Below, one piece after another: positions 57,286-64,000 of a stretch of 64,000 bases of DNA. Location: NCBI GenBank assembly GCA_001683735.1, contig LUGG01000001.1, positions 2,418,001 through 2,482,000 on the forward strand, read 5' to 3'. The position numbers and the translations under genes were made by a program. The DNA comes from Grifola frondosa (taxonomy: Eukaryota > Basidiomycota > Agaricomycetes > Polyporales > Grifolaceae). Within the stretch, counting starts at the first letter, position 1. Each line of letters opens with the position of its first letter. The notes under the pieces are model-generated. The model searched no databases, was not told the DNA's origin, and worked only from the letters and a program-made list of their open reading frames with translations.

Positions 57286-60200
57286 TCACTTTACCGTAAT
57301 CTTCACAGTCCCATAGGGTCCATCTTGACTGACACCGACGAGATTCTTCGTGGCAAGAACTGGAAATTAATGGGAAAAAAATAATGAACGTGCGCGCTCA
57401 AACACGGAAAGTGCGGATCAGCATGACTGGCAATGACCATACCTAAGCAGTGATAGAATGCAGCAGCAGCGACCCGCGGGGTACTGGTCGATTTCGGAAC
57501 GACATCGTCAAAAGCCAGCTGAGAGGTAGGAGAAGAAAACGTCTGGAGTTGCATTTTCGCATACCTGCGCAAGGGGTATCATCGCATCGCACAACGTTGG
57601 TCAAAAAATACGGTCGAAGTTCTTACTCTAAGAAATTGAAGGAGTTGCGTTCCAGCGTCAACAGGTTCAAGTCAGACTGCTGAGAATCAAACTGCTGTGA
57701 TTCTTCCCCAGGCACTGATAAAGCCAAAGTCAGCAACATACGGACAGACAGCAGAATTGAGCACCTTCAAATTCGAAACCATCGTCATTGAGCGGAACGT
57801 TCCGTAGGCCAAAATCTGCAGGAGAGGCCGCAACTCCAGAATAGAAAGGACTCCCCCGTCTGCTACCCAGGGAATTGCCTCGCCTGCTCCCAGGCCGACC
57901 CAAGCTGAGTCCATCACTTGCTTCACCAAGATCGAAAGCTGCGCCGGCGACAGACGAACTCGCTCCTGCGTGGTCCCATGGAAAGAAAGAGCTTCTCTGA
58001 GAGCCCGATATTATATCTTGATTTGGACGAGGTCCGAAGTCATAGTTGCTTCCCAACACCGAGGGAGGGCGAGAGGCGCGTCGCGCTTGGCCAGGTTCCT
58101 GAAGACAACAATTCAGAGCGATGACGCTAAATAAAGGCGGAGGTGTCACCTCGGAAGAGCGCAGCCTAGACTCCGGCTCGAAATTCGTGTCATGAGGGAT
58201 GTCCTCTAGAATGGAAAATTCGTCAAGCTTCCAACGGCGCTATCGGATGACGTACCGAAGTTGCCACCCATCATGAAGTCGAAACCCTGGTCTACATCCA
58301 TGCCGGCATGTCCTGCACCTGAGATGGTGTCCCTGATTTCGACGTCGTACAGGGCTCCATTCTCGAATACGGGATCTTGAACTCTGCGTCGCTTCTTTGG
58401 CGGTTCTCCTGATCTGAACATTAGCTCATACATAGATACAGAATCATGCGAAGGATCGAACCGTGCATCTCTAAGTGTAATGAGCCAGACCGAGCCTCCA
58501 CTTGGATTCGAAAATTCTCCAGCCAAAAGTCGACCAATACCGGCGCATGCACTGAGAAGAATCAATTCCTGTGTACGAGGCGCTGACAATGCCACATACC
58601 ACCATGGGGGACCCCCAAATCATTTCTTCGATGAGCCTGCCGCTATCTTTATCGAACTTCTTCTGATTCAACTCTCGTCTGAGCAATTCTTGCTCCTCCA
58701 CGTAGTTGGCACGAGCCAACTAAATGCATGTACATGAGTATTACCGCTGCTGATAGGACGATATGAGTTACCTTCAGCTCGTCGTCGGTCAATTCGGTTC
58801 TCGCATCCAACAACAACCTGACGCGCTTGGCTTTCCTCTGTACCGGCTTATTCCGGGCATTTTCAGCATCTTGGTCGCCAAATGTTTCCGGATTCACATC
58901 TGAACTCTGTCTGGGACTAAACGGCGCGAGAGGGACGATGACAGACCCAGAGGGAGGGAGGCTCCCTTCGCGCGCAAATATTGAGGTTGTCATGTCTATG
59001 GAATAACATATAACACGTACCTCTTTCTATGTCCGCTACGGGCTTCATTTCAGCGATTATGTCAATATGAAAATCGTGTAATGAAATTGATGTGCACTTA
59101 CGTCTAGGGCGTCATCGATCGGCATGACATCCACATCTTCATTGCCGAGCATAAACTCCCCACCAGCGTCGAGATTCATTCCAAAATCGCCATCATGCAT
59201 GGCAGAATCAAAGTGATTCAAATGCGTGCTAGAGGCAGTCAGGATAAATTGTGATACAGTGAGGATACAGCTTGCTCACTTGTTTCTTTGCTTGGCAGGC
59301 GAGCCGCCCCAGCCTTCCCCGAGTTCTCGAGCCAATTCATCACCAATTCCCCCGCCAACGTCCATACCCTCCGGCAACGCAAACAGGTTGTCGTCGAAGC
59401 CAACGTCAAAGCCAAAGCCGCCATCAAACTGCGAAGAAGACGGTCCGTTACCGCCGAAACCACCACTAAAAGATGCATCGAACGAGCCAGACAATAAAGC
59501 CCGTGGTGTTCATCGAGCGTATGTAAGTTCGCTCTGCCGTGTTCGTCCATTGAAGACGGGACATCTTTGGCCTTGCGCTTCGGCTTTGTTTTCTTGGCAT
59601 TCGGGTTGAAATCGGCGTCAGAGCCGTCCGCGTCCTCTGTGCAAAGCTCACAGAAGGTTGTGCGCAGTATAAGCAAGAGCGCCCACCTCCTCCCTTCGTA
59701 GCATCGTCCCATTCCTAGCGAGCTGGATCAATGCAGGGAGTGAGTGTATAGAAGAGAACTTCACGCACAGCGAACAGGTCATCGAAATTCATCGCGAATA
59801 CTGTCCCTGGGTCAGCAACAAGCGTCAACGCGTCTGGGCTGCAGCAAAGTGTGAGGTCAGATTTCGAGTAATGAGTGTTATCTTACCGCATGCTTGGTTG
59901 TCCCATCTGCAATTGAGCTGCAGCAGCGTGCAAATCCTGGACGGCCTTCTTGAGTGAATTAAAGCAGGTAGTTACATCGGTCAGGAACATCTCTTGCTTG
60001 ACTACCAATACACTGTTGCGTGAAATACAGAGGAACGACTTCGAAGTGCATCGCACCTTTGTACACGCTAACATAACTCGTCAGGGAGCCCGATACGCGC
60101 ATATATGCTGTCGTTTAGAGAGGAGCTCACCGAGCGACACCGATCATCAGGTTACTCGATAACCTCAGAGCCAGAGGTTCCGCGGGTTCTACAATGAGAT

Positions 60201-60393
60201 CGCATAACTGGGAGATATCGGCTGTGAGGACTGAACGTTTCGGAAGTTTCTTGAAGGACGACTTGGCACCCAGAGTAGCTGCCAGCCTGGAGACTAAATG
60301 TGCTCTAGCCATATGTTCACAAATTGCGGCTACGTACCATAGCAGACCATAACCACTATCTCTTCGTTCCAACAGCTCGGGAGAGAAGAACAT
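57286..60393 (-). CDS. REC8: Meiotic cohesin kleisin subunit REC8
   Basis: Start ATG 60393; the first exon reads MFFSPELLERRDSGYGLLW, then after an intron LAATLGAKSSFKKLPKRSVL and TADISQLCDLIVEPAEPLAL, then VKQEMFLTDVTTCFNSLKKA. This is the N-terminal kleisin domain, which binds SMC3. The central part is acidic, Ser/Pro-rich and exon-fragmented (for example MDVDQGFDFMMGGNFG). The C-terminal winged-helix end reads TPRVAAAAFYHCL joined to VLATKNLVGVSQDGPYGTVK, with a stop at 57286. The form of the N-terminus (RRDSGYGLLWLAATLG) favours REC8 over mitotic RAD21. It holds sister chromatids together in meiosis until separase cleavage. More than eight introns; exact exon joins in the middle are not all resolved. 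Confidence 0.85.
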
Positions 60394-60762
60394 AGTGAGT
60401 CAGTATTAGTCCTGTAATGAACAATTGAACGATAGAAGAGATAGGCTACTCGCAGACACAAGATTTAGATGTTATTGTTGATGAGGAGTACTCGCAACAT
60501 ACCAGAAATATAGCAACAACAGACCAGACTGAGAGTGCCGACAACAAGGTGCAGGAGAACTTAGATGCTCGACGTTATAGCATCGCTGAGTTTGAAACGC
60601 TGACACTCATGACGGGAGACCTGCCTAAAAAGGCGAAATTCTATTGACAGGTATGTAGACAACACAGAACCTGACCGCAAGACTTGAAATGAAATCAGCT
60701 ACAACCAAATCATAGATCGAAGGAATTATACCAACCACAAGGTCCCGTACTTGACACCATCC
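60394..60762. other. REC8 promoter region
   Basis: 369 bp upstream of REC8 and downstream of the next minus-strand gene. No motif asserted. Confidence 0.4.
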
Positions 60763-63209
60763 TCAGACCTTCGCCCATCGGCGTCCACCCCATCCAATCA
60801 GTCGCGCGAACAGCTCATCTCGCGAGTTGACCCACATGAATTTCGCTTCCTTCTCTTCCTTTCGCCCATCCTCCGAAGCCTCAGCATACCGCACGCTCAC
60901 GCCGTGCGTTGAGACTGTCTTCTTGACACCAAGGACGTCTTCCAACGAGATGGTCAGCTTGGCACGTGCTGATAGTAGAGGTGTGAAGAAAAGTGTTCCG
61001 GACGTCAACGTAATAAGTCCAGGAGACTTTAAATGCTGCGCAGCAAATGCTAAGAAATTATATGTCAATCAGTAATTGGTTCTGGCTAGCGAGATGGAGG
61101 CATATTCACTGTGGGTTTCTAGACGAGGTTCCGGCATACCGGAGGACGTCGCCACCTTCGGGACCAATGGGTTCAACGATAGCCAACTGTCCGAATTCTT
61201 CCACTATCGCAGATATTAGCAGTCTGAAGAAGTGACGAATAAGAAGCTTACTTGGCCATCTTGGAATATCTTCTTCAGATCACCAGTTCGTTCCTTCGTT
61301 GACGTGATGCGCTCCCCCCATTTCTTCCAGTTGATTGACGTGCTTGACCCCTCTTCTTTCGCCTGCCTCTCTTCCGTACCTGCTGCCCCAGAAGCGCCTA
61401 ACTCAGATACACTCGGCCTCGACCTGTTCTTCCGAGGCTTTGGCTTGACATCAAGCCCTCGCGCAACACGCTGCGAGATGAGCTCCATAGCATACTCTGC
61501 ATCCGTCGGCACCCCACTGAACAGTGGCGGGAATCTACAGAAATATGTAATTAGATTATGTGTGGTAGCATACGTCGAGTGACTAACCTGGCGCGTTCAG
61601 GCGGAGGGATAGCCGTAATGACGGGAATGACATGCCAAAAGAAAACACCGACTGCGAAGCCCGCCGTTTTTGTGAGGTACCTCACAGGCAGCAGAGATAC
61701 GAAGAACAAGCCAATCAGGATCTACAGAACACCATGAGCTAACCATTGTGGACGCTGAGGATCATTATAATCACCAATCCGTACATGATGGAGGTCGCCG
61801 GTTGACGCCAGAGAAAAATACTGCGAATAAGATCAAGTTGTGTTTGCAGAAGAACTTGCAGAACATACTTCTTGATTCGTTCGAATAGATCTGTTATCTC
61901 GTTCAAAACATGTAAACCAATCCGTTTCAAGTCCGCGTCGTCAGCTTGGTTCTGTGTAATCTGTAGAGCCGAGTCGGTTGATTCCTCAATTATTAACGTG
62001 TTTTCGCTCGTCGGATCGACTGCAATTGTCTCTCCATCATTCTCCCCATTCTTGGGATGAGATGCCTTAGCGGCTTTCTTGAGTTTTCTCGAGTGATTCA
62101 AATCTTTGAAGACATGCCACACATCCTTCACACCGAAGGCAGGGGATGCAACAAGACGCATGGAGATGGCGGCACCGAACTCCTGAGCACGGTCAACTTG
62201 TCGGCGGTGCTCACGGAGCTCCGCAAGGTTTGGGTACGGAAGGACCTTCCGTCGAATGAGGGCGTACAACAGGCGCAAAATGATGGCGGCGAACAGGACA
62301 TCATGATACCATGAGAGCCAATAGGCCTAAGAACGACATAAATCAGCGTCCCTGATCGACTACTCACGATAGAAAGACTAACAGCACAATACAAGAAACT
62401 CGTATTTGGATCCTGCCAGGTCACTAATCGCAAAGCACGCACGATGAAATAGCTGTATAACGGTTCGATGGCCAGGTAAGCTCTTTGCGCGGTCAGTTTC
62501 AAACGGTGCAGCGTGAATTCAGGTGGTGGGGACCGTGCCGGAGGTAGTAGCGGTATAATAAAGTCCTGACCCCTCGTCAGGCGAACCCTTCAATGGTTGC
62601 CATGCATGCGATGATGCTCACCAATGCTACCCGCTCTGACAAAGTCCGGTATGGCGTGGGACGAGCGGGAAGAGCGGCGGGGATGGGACAGCGGCAGGTT
62701 GTGCGACAGGTGCATAGCCATCCACGTCCCCAGATATGGACGAAACGTCGCTTTCGGGACGCGATGGTGAACGAACGATCTCCGGAGGTTCCTCGACATG
62801 GTGAGCTCCCGGCACCCTGACTTCCTGAACGTACTGCACTCGCTTATTTGATCAATGCGTGAAAGCCTGGATGATGCATGCCACTTACAGCAGAGAACAG
62901 ATGTAGGAACCGGTCTATTTCCTCATCATCATAGAGCTCTCGGAGCTGGACTTCCGACAGCTCCTCCTCGGCCTTGGACGCAACTAGAGTATCGGTTGAA
63001 GCGGAACGCGGCAACGTTTCCTCGGCGTTGTGAATCGTACTGGAGTCAAATGTGACTGGTCTCGGCGGAAGCTTGGGAGGAGTAGGACTTGTATTAGAAC
63101 CACTTGGACCAGGCAGCGCCGGCGAGGGTAACCTCTCAATTGTAGGATGACTCGGTGGTGGTATGTGTGACTGAGAATTAGCTGGAGGCCATTGAGAAGG
63201 ATTCTCCAT
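60763..63209 (-). CDS. GRAM-domain membrane protein (GRAMD4/DUF3292-like)
   Basis: Start ATG 63209 (MENPSQWPPANSQSHIPPPS), with a Pro/Ser-rich N-terminus, then EVQLRELYDDEEIDRFLHLF. Middle exons include LKLTAQRAYLAIEPLYSYFI, membrane segments around WLSWYHDVLFAAIILRLLYA, QEFGAAISMRLVASPAFGVK, IGLHVLNEITDLFERIKN, and a second membrane pair in FFVSLLPVRYLT and GFAVGVFFWHVIPVITAIPP. The C-terminal exon has GLITLTSGTLFFTPL and SLEDVLGVKKT, a GRAM fold that usually contacts membranes, ending at 60763. About eight introns. The layout matches a family of endomembrane proteins; the precise role is unknown. Confidence 0.72.
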
Positions 63210-63511
63210 CCTAGCTAGACTGGGGCAGCAATCTCAGTGGTATCCGAAAACCCTCAAGTCCGCAGTCGCCGCATCCACAGCATGTTCGGAATGTTCATGG
63301 TAGCAAACGTGTGAAAAGCGCTCTGATACATATATAGGCGCTGAGATGATTTGACAAAATTCACTCGCGACGTCGAGATAAATTGGCAGTGAGAAATCGG
63401 TGAGATACATGGAATACATCGATCAGACCTTGTAGCGCTACAAACTCGAGATACAAATACATTGATCACATCCATTCATGGGCAAAGAAACCGCCCGCCA
63501 CTCCATGGTAT
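63210..63511. other. Intergenic region, MYND gene to GRAM gene
   Basis: 302 bp holding the 3' end region of the MYND gene and the promoter of the GRAM-domain gene. No other feature seen. Confidence 0.4.
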
Positions 63512-64000
63512 TTAGGCCTTCGCCATGACCGGGGTCTCGGGGATGCTCGCGCAATACTTCTTGTGGCGCTTCCAGTCCGCAACCTGCACGGCGGTTTAGT
63601 ATAAGATAAAAACCTAAACGACTCAGAAGACGAACCTGACAACTCTCAGAGCAGTAGTAGATCGACTGGAGTGCGGTGAGGAATACGCTAAACCGACAAA
63701 ATGTGCACGCACTTTACATATACTGCAGTGAGACAGGTCTTTTAGACTCATGGTCTGATGAATGCACTGTGGGCATGGCGTGAAATCAGGTAAACACCAT
63801 AATAGGGGGCAAAGACAAACCCTGAAATTGCAACAGGCTATCTTGTCCGGAGCACCGGCTAGCCTCATGGTCTTCGCTGCCTGAAGATTGCCTCTAATTT
63901 CATAGATCCGAGCGAGGTTGTCTCGTGTAGCGGCGGCATCGGAAGCAGGGCCAGAATTGCTCCGAACTCTGAGGGCCTTCTGGAGGTAACCTTCTGCCTC
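63512..64000 (-). CDS. TPR/MYND-type zinc-finger protein, 3' end (partial)
   Basis: The gene enters from the right edge. The visible frame reads EGYLQKALRVRSNSG, AAATRDNLARIYEIRGNLQA, TPR-like helices, then a MYND finger assembled across two short introns: HCSICK, then SIYYCSESCQ, then VADWKRHKKYC. The spaced Cys/His residues fit the MYND zinc ligands. The protein ends PETPVMAKA at 63512-63514. MYND fingers mediate protein binding, often in transcriptional regulators. The N-terminal part is outside the window, so nothing more can be said of function. Confidence 0.75.

Overview
The window reads as nuclear DNA of a filamentous basidiomycete, probably an agaricomycete. Protein-coding genes are broken by many short introns (about 45-60 bp, often opening GTGCGT, GTGAGT or GTAAGT). 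Fungal housekeeping genes sit in both orientations. The transposons (Ty3/gypsy, Copia, hAT, PIF/Harbinger) have the protein signatures of fungal families. No bacterial-style operons, rRNA, tRNA or CRISPR arrays were recognised. This call rests on gene structure and protein resemblance seen by eye, not on a database search.

The left part (1-27,440) is a nested transposon graveyard. It starts with the 3' end of a Ty3/gypsy pol (3-788). Next is a decayed minus-strand, TE-associated gene (1445-6636) split by a complete hAT element (2090-5419) with a perfect 8-bp target duplication. A 5'-truncated Copia element (about 8080-11604) has its integrase domain interrupted by a 381-bp hAT-like MITE (8220-8600), again with a perfect 8-bp duplication. 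After a stretch of hairpins and diverged repeats comes a PIF/Harbinger element (13146-22485) with two convergent genes. Its transposase gene is split, apparently inside an intron, by a 4.5-kb foldback element (17263-21796). The foldback arms are almost identical, about 1.8 and 2.0 kb long, and built largely of 31-bp units that are themselves near-palindromes. A 3.9-kb segment (23101-27041) bounded by short inverted repeats carries broken pieces of ordinary host genes (aldo/keto reductase, a STE12-like factor, a flavin L-lactate dehydrogenase) and looks like a gene-capturing Pack-type element. A 207-bp MITE with related ends (27233-27439) lies beside it.

The right part (27,719-64,000) is gene-dense. 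In order: an RTA1-like membrane protein, dihydrofolate reductase, an SLC35F/THI74-like transporter, a secreted subtilisin-like protease, a PPZ-type protein phosphatase, ribosomal protein uS17 (RPS11), a multi-pass membrane protein, DNA ligase I, mitochondrial pyruvate carrier MPC1 and a conserved basidiomycete protein of unknown function. Then come three tandem paralogous genes of unknown function, a WW-like multi-pass membrane protein, isopentenyl-diphosphate isomerase, the meiotic cohesin subunit REC8, a GRAM-domain membrane protein and the 3' end of a TPR/MYND gene. There is no common pathway; this is ordinary gene-dense fungal chromosome next to a TE island.

Several reading frames (Harbinger genes, hAT transposase, RTA1, SLC35F, protease) need one-base corrections, often at short homopolymers. 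That means either decay close to the TE island or residual assembly errors. The observations most worth following are the foldback element in a Harbinger intron, the gene-capturing element, and the unexplained three-gene tandem family.
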